64,000 nucleotides of DNA from Streptomyces flavotricini (GCF_020639365.1 NZ_JAINUL010000001.1:5832404-5896403), one strand, 5' to 3'. Numbered from the stretch's first letter, positions 53,057 through 61,740 are shown. The notes: generated by a model not told the origin, from the letters alone. Numbers and translations are program-made.

Positions 53057-53554
53057 ATGTCGATCGACGTCAACAACGAGTCCGGAACCGAGGTCGACGA
53101 GCGGGCGATCCTCGACATCGCCCGCTACGCGCTCACCCGGATGCGGATCCACCCGCTCTCCGAACTGTCCGTCATCGTCGTCGACGAGGACGCCATGGAG
53201 CAGCTCCACATCCAGTGGATGGACCTGCCCGGTCCCACCGACGTCATGTCCTTCCCGATGGACGAGCTCCGTCCGCCGTCGAAGGACGACGAGGAGCCCC
53301 CGCAGGGGCTCCTCGGTGACATCGTGCTCTGCCCCGAGGTCGCCAAGAAGCAGGGCGAGGACGCCCCGACGCAGCACTCCATGGACGAGGAGCTCCAGCT
53401 CCTGACCGTCCACGGGGTGCTGCACCTGCTCGGGTACGACCACGAGGAGCCGGACGAGAAGGCCGAGATGTTCGGCCTCCAGGCGGCCATCGTCGACGGC
53501 TGGCGCGGTGAGCGCGGCATGACCGGTCCGTCCCCGGCCCCGACCGTCTCGTGA
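53057..53554 (+). CDS. ybeY: Endoribonuclease YbeY
   Basis: 165-residue zinc-dependent rRNA-processing enzyme with the signature HGVLHLLGYDHE (three His ligands) near residue 118. It begins 13 nt after phoH and its stop overlaps the next GTG, forming phoH-ybeY-CBS-YjbR in one operon. Confidence 0.95.
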   Translation: MSIDVNNESGTEVDERAILDIARYALTRMRIHPLSELSVIVVDEDAMEQLHIQWMDLPGPTDVMSFPMDELRPPSKDDEEPPQGLLGDIVLCPEVAKKQGEDAPTQHSMDEELQLLTVHGVLHLLGYDHEEPDEKAEMFGLQAAIVDGWRGERGMTGPSPAPTVS

Positions 53555-54855
53555 CCGCCCCGCAGCTGATCACCGGCGCGGTGCTGCTGGTGGTGGTGGC
53601 CTGGTTCGCGGCGTGCGCCGAGTCCGGGATCGCCCGGATCTCCAGCTTCCGCGCCGAGCAGGCCGTACGGGAGGGGCGGCGCGGCAGCGAGAAGCTCGCG
53701 CAGGTCGCCGCCGACCCCACCCGCTACCTCAACGTGGCGCTGCTCGTGCGGGTCACCTGCGAGATGGCGGCCGGCGTGCTCGTCACGTACGTCTGTCTCG
53801 ACGAGTTCGGCGACAACTGGAAGGCCTTGCTCGTCGCGATCGCCGTGATGGTGCTGGTGTCCTTCGTGGCCGTCGGGGTCTCCCCGCGCACCATCGGCCG
53901 CCAGCACCCCCTCAACACGGCGACGGCGGCCTCGTACGTCCTGGTCCCGCTCGCCCGTGTCATGGGGCCCATCCCGCAGCTGCTGATCCTCATCGGCAAC
54001 GCGCTCACCCCCGGAAAGGGCTTCCGCAAGGGGCCGTTCGCCTCCGAGGCCGAGCTGCGCGCGATGGTCGACCTGGCGGAGAAGGAGTCGCTGATCGAGG
54101 ACGAGGAGCGCCGGATGGTGCACCAGGTCTTCGAGCTCGGCGACACGCTGGTGCGCGAGGTGATGGTGCCGCGCACCGATCTGGTCTGCATCGAGCGGTA
54201 CAAGACGATCCGTCAGGCGACCACCCTGGCGCTGCGGTCGGGCTTCTCGCGCATCCCGGTGACCGGGGAGAACGAGGACGACATCGTCGGCATCGTGTAC
54301 CTGAAGGACCTGGTCCGCAAGACGCACATCAGCCGGGAGGCGGAGGCCGACCTGGTCACCACCGCGATGCGGCCCGCGGTGTTCGTACCGGACACCAAGA
54401 ACGCGGGCGACCTGCTGCGGGAGATGCAGCAGGTGCGCAACCACGTGGCCGTGGTCATCGACGAGTACGGCGGCACGGCGGGCATCGTCACCATCGAGGA
54501 CATCCTCGAGGAGATCGTCGGCGAGATCACCGACGAGTACGACCGCGAGCTCGCGCCCGTCGAGGAGCTGGGCGAGGACCGCTACCGGGTGACGGCGCGG
54601 CTCGACATCACCGATCTCGGCGAGCTGTTCAAGGTCGAGGACTACGACGACGAGGACGTGGAGACGGTCGGCGGCCTGCTGGCCAAGGCACTGGGCCGGG
54701 TGCCGATCGCAGGCGCCTCGGCGGTCGTGGAGCTGCCGGACGGCCGGCCGCTGCGGCTGACGGCCGAGTCCCCGGCGGGCCGGCGGAACAAGATCGTGAC
54801 GGTGCTGGTGGAGCCGCTGGCGCGGGCGGCGGGCGAGGAGGGGGAGGGCGCATGA
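53551..54855 (+). CDS. Hemolysin C/CorC-type CBS-domain membrane protein
   Basis: 434 residues: a DUF21/CNNM N-terminal membrane domain with three to four helices, two CBS domains (VMVPRTDLVCIERYKT, MQQVRNHVAVVIDEYGGTAG) and a C-terminal CorC_HlyC domain (YRVTARLDITDLGELF). Such proteins are implicated in Mg2+/Co2+ export. GTG 53551 overlaps the ybeY stop by 4 nt. Confidence 0.92.
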   Translation: MTAPQLITGAVLLVVVAWFAACAESGIARISSFRAEQAVREGRRGSEKLAQVAADPTRYLNVALLVRVTCEMAAGVLVTYVCLDEFGDNWKALLVAIAVMVLVSFVAVGVSPRTIGRQHPLNTATAASYVLVPLARVMGPIPQLLILIGNALTPGKGFRKGPFASEAELRAMVDLAEKESLIEDEERRMVHQVFELGDTLVREVMVPRTDLVCIERYKTIRQATTLALRSGFSRIPVTGENEDDIVGIVYLKDLVRKTHISREAEADLVTTAMRPAVFVPDTKNAGDLLREMQQVRNHVAVVIDEYGGTAGIVTIEDILEEIVGEITDEYDRELAPVEELGEDRYRVTARLDITDLGELFKVEDYDDEDVETVGGLLAKALGRVPIAGASAVVELPDGRPLRLTAESPAGRRNKIVTVLVEPLARAAGEEGEGA

Positions 54856-55205
54856 CGCCGGCGGAGCTGCGCGCGTTCTGCCTGGGGTTCAACGCGGCGG
54901 TGGAGGAGTTCCCCTTCACGCCCGAGACCTCGGTGTTCAAGGTGCTGGGCAAGGTGTTCGCGCTGAGCGCGCTGGACGCCGACCCGCTGAAGGTCAACCT
55001 CAAGTGCGAGCCGGAGCAGGCGGTGCGGCTGCGGGCGGAGCACGAGGCGATCGTGCCGGGCTGGCACATGAACAAGCGTCACTGGAACACGGTGACGGTC
55101 GGCGGGCTGCCGGACGCGCTGGTGCGGGAGCTGGTCGAGGACTCCTACGACCTGGTGGTCGCGGGTCTGCCGAGGGCGGAGCGGTTGCGGCTGGACCGGC
55201 CGTGA
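54852..55205 (+). CDS. MmcQ/YjbR family protein
   Basis: 117-residue protein with a CyaY-like fold: TPAELRAFCLGFNAAVEEFPF at the start, VFKVLGKVFAL, the NLKCEPEQAVRLR strand and PGWHMNKRHWNTV, typical of YjbR proteins thought to bind DNA. ATG 54852 overlaps the preceding stop. Confidence 0.9.
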   Translation: MTPAELRAFCLGFNAAVEEFPFTPETSVFKVLGKVFALSALDADPLKVNLKCEPEQAVRLRAEHEAIVPGWHMNKRHWNTVTVGGLPDALVRELVEDSYDLVVAGLPRAERLRLDRP

Positions 55206-55339
55206 GGCTGGAACGCGAACAGGACGAAGGTCGCGGAGTCATGTGACCTTTGGATCGCAGGCTCTGCCGACTGGGTACTTGTGTTTGGTCCAGCGTGGCA
55301 CAAGATCCAGGGGGCCGCGGGGGACGGAGGGGAGAGCGT

Positions 55340-55370
55340 CTCGGCGGGGCCGTCGTGCGGCCCCGCCGAG
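55340..55370 (+). terminator. Hairpin terminator after the phoH operon
   Basis: 13-bp perfect stem CTCGGCGGGGCCG (55340-55352) with CGGCCCCGCCGAG (55358-55370), loop TCGTG. It ends 21 nt before the next ATG. Confidence 0.75.
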
Positions 55371-55391
55371 ACCCTCCATATGCTTTCGCCC

Positions 55392-55748
55392 ATGACCGAC
55401 AGCACCGGGATCAACCCCGAGGACAGCAAGATCATCACGCTGGCGCGCAGCGCCCGGGCCCGCAACGGGGTGCCCGAGGGCGCGGCGGTGCGGGACGAGA
55501 CGGGTCGCACGTACGTCGCCGGGACGGTGGAGTTGGACTCCCTGAAGCTGAGCGCGCTCCAGACGGCGGTCGCGATGGCAGTGGCGAGCGGGGCCGAGTC
55601 CCTGGAGGCCGCGGCCGTGGTCAGCTCGGCGGAAGCGGTGGCCGACGCCGACCGCGCGGCCGTCCGCGACCTCGGCGGCGCCGCCACCCCGGTCCTGCTG
55701 GCCGGCCCGGACGGCACCCTCAAGTCCACGACCCCGGCCGGCGCCTGA
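55392..55748 (+). CDS. Cytidine-deaminase-like protein without zinc ligands
   Basis: 118-residue protein aligning by eye with cytidine deaminases: GAAVRDETGRTYVAGTVEL and AVAMAVASGAESLEAAAVV correspond to the core strands and helix. The zinc-binding CAE is replaced by the SALQTA segment, and the PCxxC motif by VADADRAAV, so metal binding and deamination are unlikely. ATG 55392 is preferred because TATGCT (55379-55384) ends 7 nt before it, making a leaderless start; ATG 55380 falls inside that -10. Located near era, as cytidine deaminase genes often are in actinobacteria. Confidence 0.8.
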   Translation: MTDSTGINPEDSKIITLARSARARNGVPEGAAVRDETGRTYVAGTVELDSLKLSALQTAVAMAVASGAESLEAAAVVSSAEAVADADRAAVRDLGGAATPVLLAGPDGTLKSTTPAGA

Positions 55749-55775
55749 CCCCGGCGGGACCCGCCGCCGCCCCGG

Positions 55776-57104
55776 TCACGCCGTGAGGGCGGCGGGGCGG
55801 CGGCGGATCACCATCGCCATGAGCGCGGCCATCGCGCACAGCGCGCCCGAGGCGTACCAGACCAGGTCGTACGAGCCGAAGGCGTCACGGGCCAGGCCGC
55901 CCAGGAAGGCCACCAGCGCCGCGCCCACCTGGTGCGAGGCCAGGACCCAGCCGAAGACGATCGCGCTGTCCTCCCCGTAGTGCTCGCGGCACAGCGCGAT
56001 GGTCGGCGGGACGGTCGCGACCCAGTCCAGCCCGTAGAAGATGATGAAGAAGACCATCGGCGGGTGCACGGACGGCGCCAGCAGCATCGGCAGGAACATC
56101 AGCGAGATCCCGCGCAGCGCGTAGTACACCGCCAGCAGGCGGCGCGCCTCGAAGCGGTCCGTGAACCAGCCGGAGGCGATCGTGCCGATCACGTCGAACA
56201 CGCCGACCACCGCGAGCAGCCCCGCGGCCGCCGTCACCGGCATGCCGTGGTCGTGCGCCGCCGGCACGAAGTGCGTCTTGACCAGACCGTTGGTCGAGGC
56301 CCCGCAGATCGCGAAGGTGCCGGCCAGTAGCCAGAAGGGGCCGGTCCGGGCCGCCTTGAAGAGCACCGTCACCGCCCGCCGCGCGGCGCCGGGGGCAGGC
56401 GCGGGCTTCTCGGCGTAGGTGCCCCCGTACGGCGCGAGCCCCACGTCGGCCGGGTGGTCGCGCAGCAGCAGCCAGACGAACGGGGCGACGACCAGGGCCG
56501 CCAGCGACACCGTCACGGCCGCCGGACGCCAGCCGTGGTGCACCACCAGCCAGGACAGCAGCGGCAGGAAGACCAGCTGACCGGAGGCTCCGGCCGCGGT
56601 GAGGATGCCGGTGACGAGCCCGCGCCGGGCGGTGAACCAGCGGTTGGTCACCGTCGCCGCGAACGCCAGCGCCATGGAGCCGCTGCCCAGGCCCACCAGC
56701 ACGCCCCAGAACAGCACCAGCTGCCAGGACGCCGTCATCCACAAGGTGGCCACCGTGCCGCCGGATATGACGAGCAGGGCCAGGGCCACCACCCTGCGGA
56801 TGCCGAAACGGTCCATCAGCGCGGCGGCGAAGGGCGCGGTGAGTCCGTACAGCGCGAGGTTCACCGAGACGGCGAAGCCGATCGTGCCGCGCGACCAGTC
56901 GAACTCCTCGTGCAGCGGCTCGATGAGCAGTCCGGGCAGGGAGGCGAAGGCGGCGGCGCCGATGATCGTCACGAACGCGACGGCCGCGACGAACCAGGCG
57001 CGGTGGATGCGCCCGCGGGCGCCCGGGGCCGGGGCTGGGGCCGGGGCCGGGGCCGGGGGAGTGGGGGCGGGAGCGGGCTGGGGATTGGGGGCTGTCTGCG
57101 TCAC
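55776..57104 (-). CDS. MFS transporter (OFA/monocarboxylate-like)
   Basis: 442-residue protein with an unusual N-terminal Pro/Ala tail (residues 1-30) and 12 predicted helices. DWSRGTIGFAVSVNLALYGLT and RFGIRRVVALALL are typical of the oxalate:formate antiporter type family. Divergent from a GlxA-type regulator 71 nt away, which may control it. The substrate is unknown. Confidence 0.85.
   Translation of the reverse strand: MTQTAPNPQPAPAPTPPAPAPAPAPAPGARGRIHRAWFVAAVAFVTIIGAAAFASLPGLLIEPLHEEFDWSRGTIGFAVSVNLALYGLTAPFAAALMDRFGIRRVVALALLVISGGTVATLWMTASWQLVLFWGVLVGLGSGSMALAFAATVTNRWFTARRGLVTGILTAAGASGQLVFLPLLSWLVVHHGWRPAAVTVSLAALVVAPFVWLLLRDHPADVGLAPYGGTYAEKPAPAPGAARRAVTVLFKAARTGPFWLLAGTFAICGASTNGLVKTHFVPAAHDHGMPVTAAAGLLAVVGVFDVIGTIASGWFTDRFEARRLLAVYYALRGISLMFLPMLLAPSVHPPMVFFIIFYGLDWVATVPPTIALCREHYGEDSAIVFGWVLASHQVGAALVAFLGGLARDAFGSYDLVWYASGALCAMAALMAMVIRRRPAALTA
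57023..57059. repeat. Imperfect GGCCGG hexamer repeat
   Basis: About six copies of a CCGGGG/GGCCGG-type hexamer (one altered to GGCTGG) that encode the Pro/Ala tail of the MFS protein. Such a tract could slip in whole codons. Confidence 0.6.
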
Positions 57105-57175
57105 GCAGACAGCTTCCGGCCGGGAGGGCCCCGTACGACAGTGGCCTGACCGACACCCTTCGATACGATTGGGCC

Positions 57176-58201
57176 ATGGCCCCTCACCGCGTCGTCGTCC
57201 TCGCGCTCACCGGGCTGCTGCCCTTCGAGCTCGGCATCCCGCACCGGATCTTCGGCCGCGCCAAGGATCCCGCCGGAGCGCCGCTGTACGAGATCCTCAC
57301 TTGCGCCCTCGTCCCCGGGCCGGTGCGCACGGACGCCGATTTCGCGGTCCACGTGGAGCACGGTCCCGAGCTGCTGGCCACCGCCGACACGGTGGTGGTG
57401 CCCGCCTCGTACGAACTGGGGCCGGTGTACGAGGAGGGCCGGCTGACCGACGAGCTCGCTGCGGCGCTCGCCCACGTCCGGCCCGGCACGCGGCTCGTCT
57501 CCATCTGCACGGGCGGGTACGTGCTGGCCGCCGCCGGGTTCCTGGACGGCCGCCCGGCCACCACCCACTGGGCGCACGCCGAGCACTTCCAGCGGCTCTT
57601 CCCGGCCGTACGGGTGGACGCCGGCGTGCTCTACACCGACGACGGGGACGTGCTGACCTCGGCGGGGGTCGCCGCCGGCATCGACCTTTGCCTGCACATC
57701 GTGCGCCGCGACCACGGGGCCGCCGTCGCCAACGACGTGGCCCGGCGGACCGTCGTACCGCCCCACCGGGACGGCGGACAGGCCCAGTTCGTCGACCGGC
57801 CGGTGCCGCAGCCGCAGCTGGCCAGTACGGCGGCGGCCCGCGCCTGGGTGCTGGACCGGCTGCACGAGCCGGTGCGGCTGGTCGACCTGGCCCGTCAGGA
57901 GGCCATGTCGGTGCGGACGTTCACGCGCCGCTTCCGGGAGGAGTCGGGGGTCAGCCCCGGCGAGTGGATCGTGGGGCAGCGCGTGGAGCGGGCCCGGTGG
58001 CTGCTGGAACGGACGGACCTGCCGATGGAACAGGTGGCGCGGGAGACGGGGTTCGGGACGGCGCAGTCGCTGCGCAAGCACGTACAGGCGGCGCTGGGGG
58101 TGAGCCCGACGGCGTACCGGCGCACCTTCCGCGCGACCGGCGGGCGGGGGAGCCTGCCATCTCCTGATGGGCCATCAGTTGATGCCGGGTCCGTGCATTG
58201 A
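57176..58201 (+). CDS. GlxA-type AraC-family transcription regulator
   Basis: 341 residues: an N-terminal DJ-1/PfpI-like domain (VVVLALTGLLPFELGIPH, nucleophile-elbow-like SICTGGYVLAAAG) and a C-terminal AraC double helix-turn-helix (ARQEAMSVRTFTRRFREESG, EQVARETGFGTAQSLRKHVQ). Members regulate adjacent transport or catabolic genes. TACGAT (57164-57169) ends 6 nt before the ATG, so a leaderless transcript is likely. The divergent MFS gene is the natural candidate target. Confidence 0.92.
   Translation: MAPHRVVVLALTGLLPFELGIPHRIFGRAKDPAGAPLYEILTCALVPGPVRTDADFAVHVEHGPELLATADTVVVPASYELGPVYEEGRLTDELAAALAHVRPGTRLVSICTGGYVLAAAGFLDGRPATTHWAHAEHFQRLFPAVRVDAGVLYTDDGDVLTSAGVAAGIDLCLHIVRRDHGAAVANDVARRTVVPPHRDGGQAQFVDRPVPQPQLASTAAARAWVLDRLHEPVRLVDLARQEAMSVRTFTRRFREESGVSPGEWIVGQRVERARWLLERTDLPMEQVARETGFGTAQSLRKHVQAALGVSPTAYRRTFRATGGRGSLPSPDGPSVDAGSVH
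58164..58178. promoter_or_regulatory. Palindrome upstream of the secreted-protein gene
   Basis: CTGATGG-G-CCATCAG, a 7-bp perfect inverted repeat around one base, in the 3' end of the regulator gene and 20 bp upstream of a -35 element. Candidate operator. Confidence 0.45.
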
Positions 58202-58226
58202 CTTCTCCCGCCCCCCGCTCGTGAAT
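58198..58226 (+). promoter_or_regulatory. Promoter of the secreted-protein gene
   Basis: TTGACT (58198-58203), 17 nt, GTGAAT (58221-58226). The -35 contains the stop codon TGA of the upstream regulator. The -10 is weak. Confidence 0.4.
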
Positions 58227-58264
58227 GGCCCCCTGTCGGCGCGAGGGAACCCAGGGGGCGGGCC

Positions 58265-59587
58265 GTGCGAACACGGGCGGGCAGCAGGAGATGGTCGGTG
58301 GCCGTCGGCGTGGCCGCGCTCGCGGCGACGACCGGGGGCGCGCTGAGCCCTTCCGCCGCGGCGGAAGGCGAGGCACCGTCCGGGCAGGTGGAGTTCCCGA
58401 CGCACTGCGCGGCGCCGCCACAGGCGGGTCTGCCGCCCGCCGACGGGCCGACCACGGCCCGGATCACCGTGGACGACCCGGCCCCGAAGGCCGGCGACAC
58501 GGTGACCGTCACGTACCAGGTGGCCCGCACCCCTGCCGTGAACCCGATGGGCGCCGGACTCCCGGCCGACGTGCTGACCCCGACGGGGCGGATCGTGCTG
58601 GGGGGTGCGCAGAGCGGTGAGGTCACCGTCGTGGGGGCGAAGCGTAACGATCCCGTCGAGGCGGGGGCGGCGCTGCCGGCCGTCACGATGACCGGCACGT
58701 TCACCGTCACCGGGGCCGGCGGGATCACACTGGCCCCAGGCGGCTACACGCTGCACACCAGCCACATGGTGGACCTGGACACCACCTGCGCCGTGGTCGG
58801 GGCGCCGGTGTCGGAACGGCTCACCGCGAGCCCTCTGCCCCGGGCCAGCCTGCGGTCGCTCGCGCTCGGCACGGCGTACGGGAGACCCGGCGCCGAGGTC
58901 GAGGTCACCGGCGCCGGCTTCGCCCCGGGCGCGGCCGTGACGGTGGCCGGCCGCGCGGGCGCCGCCGAGACCGCGGACCGGGTGGCGGCGACGGCGGACG
59001 AGCGGGGCGGGATCCTCGCGCGGCTGCCCGTCACCGACAGGGCGACGACGGCGGTGGTGGCGTACGAGGGCGCGGCGTGGTCGGCGCGGCGGGGCTCGGG
59101 CCCGGCGGCGTACACGGTGGTCGCGGCGGCGCCGACCGCGACGCAGCGGGTGTCGGCGGTGGTCGGGCCGGGCGCGCTGTCGATGACCCAGGCGGGCGAG
59201 TCGATCACGCTGGGCGGGGTCTCGTACGGGCAGGGCGGCGCGGCCCCGGGCCGGATCGGGACGGTCACGGTCACGGACGCCCGGGGCGGACCGGCGGGAT
59301 GGACGCTGACCGGCAAGATCACGGAGTTCACGGGGCCGGGCGGGGTCCGGATCCCGGGCGCCTCGCTGAGCTGGACCCCCAGGTGCACGGTGGCGCCGGG
59401 CGGCACGGGCCGGTGCGTGGCCGGCGGCGCCGGGGCGGTCGGGCCGGAGGGGGCGGTGCTGGCGTCGGCGCCGGACGCCGCGCAGGCGGGCGGGGCCTTC
59501 ACCATCGACGCGACCGTCACCCTCCGGGTGCCCCCCTACACCCCGCCGGGCGCGTACCGGGCGGTCCTGACCCTGACCCTCTCGTGA
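58265..59587 (+). CDS. Secreted protein with WxL-like C-terminal domain
   Basis: 440 residues. A signal peptide (RTRAGSRRWSVAVGVAALAA, cleavage likely after SPSAAA) is followed by two or three beta-rich modules (for example ITVDDPAPKAGDTVTVTYQV and GRPGAEVEVTGAGFAPGAAV, the latter IPT/Ig-like). The C-terminal domain (GWTLTGKITEFTGPGGVRIP ... LTLTLS) resembles WxL-type wall-binding modules, where the first aromatic motif is WTLTG. GTG 58265. It probably sits in or on the wall and could bind polysaccharide. It lies between a regulator and era, with its own promoter. Confidence 0.72.
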   Translation: MRTRAGSRRWSVAVGVAALAATTGGALSPSAAAEGEAPSGQVEFPTHCAAPPQAGLPPADGPTTARITVDDPAPKAGDTVTVTYQVARTPAVNPMGAGLPADVLTPTGRIVLGGAQSGEVTVVGAKRNDPVEAGAALPAVTMTGTFTVTGAGGITLAPGGYTLHTSHMVDLDTTCAVVGAPVSERLTASPLPRASLRSLALGTAYGRPGAEVEVTGAGFAPGAAVTVAGRAGAAETADRVAATADERGGILARLPVTDRATTAVVAYEGAAWSARRGSGPAAYTVVAAAPTATQRVSAVVGPGALSMTQAGESITLGGVSYGQGGAAPGRIGTVTVTDARGGPAGWTLTGKITEFTGPGGVRIPGASLSWTPRCTVAPGGTGRCVAGGAGAVGPEGAVLASAPDAAQAGGAFTIDATVTLRVPPYTPPGAYRAVLTLTLS

Positions 59588-59675
59588 GCCCGGCGGCGGC
59601 CGTTGCGGGGCCCGCCCGGCCCTCCTCGCGGCGGGCTGGTCGGCGCCGGGACCCGCATCGGGGAGAATGGCCCGT

Positions 59676-60617
59676 ATGAGCGATCGTTCCCCCGAGTCCA
59701 CCGCCCCGCACCGTGCGGGCTTCGCCTGCTTCGTCGGCCGCCCCAACGCGGGGAAGTCGACCCTGACCAACGCACTCGTGGGCACCAAGGTCGCGATCAC
59801 CTCCAACCGGCCGCAGACCACCCGCCACACCGTCCGCGGCATCGTGCACCGCCCCGACGCCCAGCTCGTACTGGTCGACACGCCCGGTCTGCACAAGCCG
59901 CGCACCCTGCTCGGCGAGCGGCTGAACGACGTCGTGCGGACCACGTGGGCCGAGGTCGACGTGATCGGCTTCTGCCTGCCCGCCGACCAGAAGCTCGGCC
60001 CCGGCGACAAGTTCATCGCCAAGGAGCTCGCGGGGATCAAGAAGACCCCCAAGATCGCCATCATCACCAAGACCGACCTGGTCGAGTCCAAGCAGCTGGC
60101 CGAGCAGCTCCTCGCCGTGCACCAGCTCGGCGCCGAGCTCGGCTTCGAGTGGGCAGAGATCGTCCCCGTCTCGGCGGTCGGCGACACCCAGGTCCAGCTG
60201 CTGGCCGATCTGATCGCGCCGCTGCTGCCGGAGAGCCCGCCGCTGTACCCGGAGGGCGACCTCACCGACGAGCCCGAGATGGTGATGGTCGCGGAGCTGA
60301 TCCGCGAGGCGGCGCTGGAGGGCGTACGGGACGAGCTCCCGCACTCCATCGCCGTCGTGGTCGAGGAGATGATCCCCCGGGAGAACCGCCCGGCGGACCG
60401 CCCGCTGCTGGACATCCACGCGAACGTCTACATCGAGCGGCCCAGCCAGAAGGGCATCATCATCGGCCCGAAGGGCTCCCGGCTGAAGGAGGTCGGGATG
60501 AAGTCGCGCAAGCACATCGAGGCGCTGCTCGGCACCCCGGTCTTCCTCGACCTGCACGTCAAGGTCGCGAAGGACTGGCAGCGCGACCCCAAGCAGCTGC
60601 GCAAGCTCGGCTTCTGA
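59676..60617 (+). CDS. era: GTPase Era
   Basis: 313-residue ribosome-assembly GTPase that binds the 3' end of 16S rRNA. G1 is GRPNAGKSTL, G3 DTPGLHKP and G4 TKTD, with a C-terminal KH domain (IIGPKGSRLKEVGMKSRKHI). ATG 59676 is preferred for its spacing from GGGGAG; ATG 59667 in frame adds three residues. Confidence 0.95.
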   Translation: MSDRSPESTAPHRAGFACFVGRPNAGKSTLTNALVGTKVAITSNRPQTTRHTVRGIVHRPDAQLVLVDTPGLHKPRTLLGERLNDVVRTTWAEVDVIGFCLPADQKLGPGDKFIAKELAGIKKTPKIAIITKTDLVESKQLAEQLLAVHQLGAELGFEWAEIVPVSAVGDTQVQLLADLIAPLLPESPPLYPEGDLTDEPEMVMVAELIREAALEGVRDELPHSIAVVVEEMIPRENRPADRPLLDIHANVYIERPSQKGIIIGPKGSRLKEVGMKSRKHIEALLGTPVFLDLHVKVAKDWQRDPKQLRKLGF

Positions 60618-60637
60618 GGCGCGCGGCCGCACCGCAC

Positions 60638-60686
60638 GACGACGGACGGACGCGGCCCCTGGCGGGGGCCGCGTCCGTCCGTCGTC
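60638..60686. terminator. 22-bp-stem terminator between era and methyltransferase
   Basis: Perfect 22-bp inverted repeat (60638-60659 with 60665-60686, loop TGGCG) between the convergent era and methyltransferase genes. Left arm begins GACGACGGACGG. Confidence 0.9.
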
Positions 60687-60700
60687 CTGGTGTCGGGCCG

Positions 60701-61366
60701 CTACGCGGGCCGGCGTACCCGCACCACGTTGTCCGTACGGTGCCCCGGCGTACCGTCGGGCTTCTCCTGGACCCGCTCGGTCTCCTCGGCCCGCAGCACC
60801 TCCCAGCCCGCCGTGACCGGCTCCAGCTGCGCGAGGACCTCCTCGGGCGTGGGGAAGTGCGCCTCCTCCCGGTCCTCCTGCCAGGGTGCCCATCCCGCGT
60901 GGCCGACCACCAGCAGGGTGCCGCCGGGGGCCACGGCCGCGGCGGCCCTGCGCAGGACGGCGTCACGCGGGAAGTCCCCGTAGTTGTGCAGGAAGCAGGC
61001 CGAGACGAGGTCGAACTCCCCCTGCGGGAAGGACTCCGTGAGATCGTGCCGCGCGAAGGAGACCCGGTCCGCGACCCCGGCGTCCACCGCGTGCCCGGCC
61101 GCCCGGCCGAGGGCGACCCCGGAGATGTCGGTGCCGGTGACGGTCCACCCGCGGCGGGCCAGCCAGACGGCGTCGCCGCCCTCCCCGCAGCCGAGGTCCA
61201 GGGCCCGCCCCGGGGCGAGGCCGGACACCTCGCGCACCAGCATGGCGTTGGCCTCGCCGCTCCAGATCCGGTCGCTCTCCGCGTAGCGGCCGTCCCAGAA
61301 CTCCTCTCCCGCCGGGGGGCCGGACGCCGGGGGGTGCTGCGTGTGCGTGTGCGCGTGCTCGGTCAT
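60701..61366 (-). CDS. Class I SAM-dependent methyltransferase
   Basis: 221-residue Rossmann-fold methyltransferase with motif I LDLGCGEGGDAVWLARRG near residue 56, motif II TGTDISGVAL and the post-I acidic loop. It resembles small-molecule methyltransferases of the tellurite/thiol type. The N-terminal 20 residues are His/Pro-rich (HAHTHTQHPP). The substrate is unknown. Confidence 0.85.
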   Translation of the reverse strand: MTEHAHTHTQHPPASGPPAGEEFWDGRYAESDRIWSGEANAMLVREVSGLAPGRALDLGCGEGGDAVWLARRGWTVTGTDISGVALGRAAGHAVDAGVADRVSFARHDLTESFPQGEFDLVSACFLHNYGDFPRDAVLRRAAAAVAPGGTLLVVGHAGWAPWQEDREEAHFPTPEEVLAQLEPVTAGWEVLRAEETERVQEKPDGTPGHRTDNVVRVRRPA

Positions 61367-61460
61367 GGGTTCCTCTTCCCGTACGGATGCCGGTACGGCC
61401 GATGCTCCGCCCGGCCCGCCCGCACGGGCAAACCTTGTTGCCGTTCCGGCAACACGCCGC

Positions 61461-61730
61461 TCAGGCGCCCTCCTTGAGCAGCCGGGAGATCAGCGTCCGC
61501 TGCGCCTCCGACAGGTTCGGCTCCCGGCAGGACACGGTGCGGTCGTCGACGGTGATCCGGTACGAGAACCCGTCCCGGATCCGGTCCGACCCGGGGGCGG
61601 GCGGGACGGGCCGCAGCGCCAGCCGGGCCAGGGCCCGCCACTCCTCCTCGTCGGGCCGGCCCGAGGTGTCCACCTCGGCCCGGCGCTCGATGCCCGCGAA
61701 GCCGCCCGTCCGCACCACCAGAATCCGCAT
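61461..61730 (-). CDS. Emfourin-like inhibitor of M4 peptidase
   Basis: 89-residue protein matching protealysin-inhibitor (emfourin) proteins: MRILVVRTGGFAGIERRAEV at the start and CREPNLSEAQRTLISRLL at the end. It lies 10 nt downstream of the M4 peptidase gene on the same strand, the arrangement known for protealysin and its cytoplasmic inhibitor. It probably keeps the peptidase inactive in the cell. Confidence 0.85.
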   Translation of the reverse strand: MRILVVRTGGFAGIERRAEVDTSGRPDEEEWRALARLALRPVPPAPGSDRIRDGFSYRITVDDRTVSCREPNLSEAQRTLISRLLKEGA

Positions 61731-61740
61731 GTCCTGCGTC

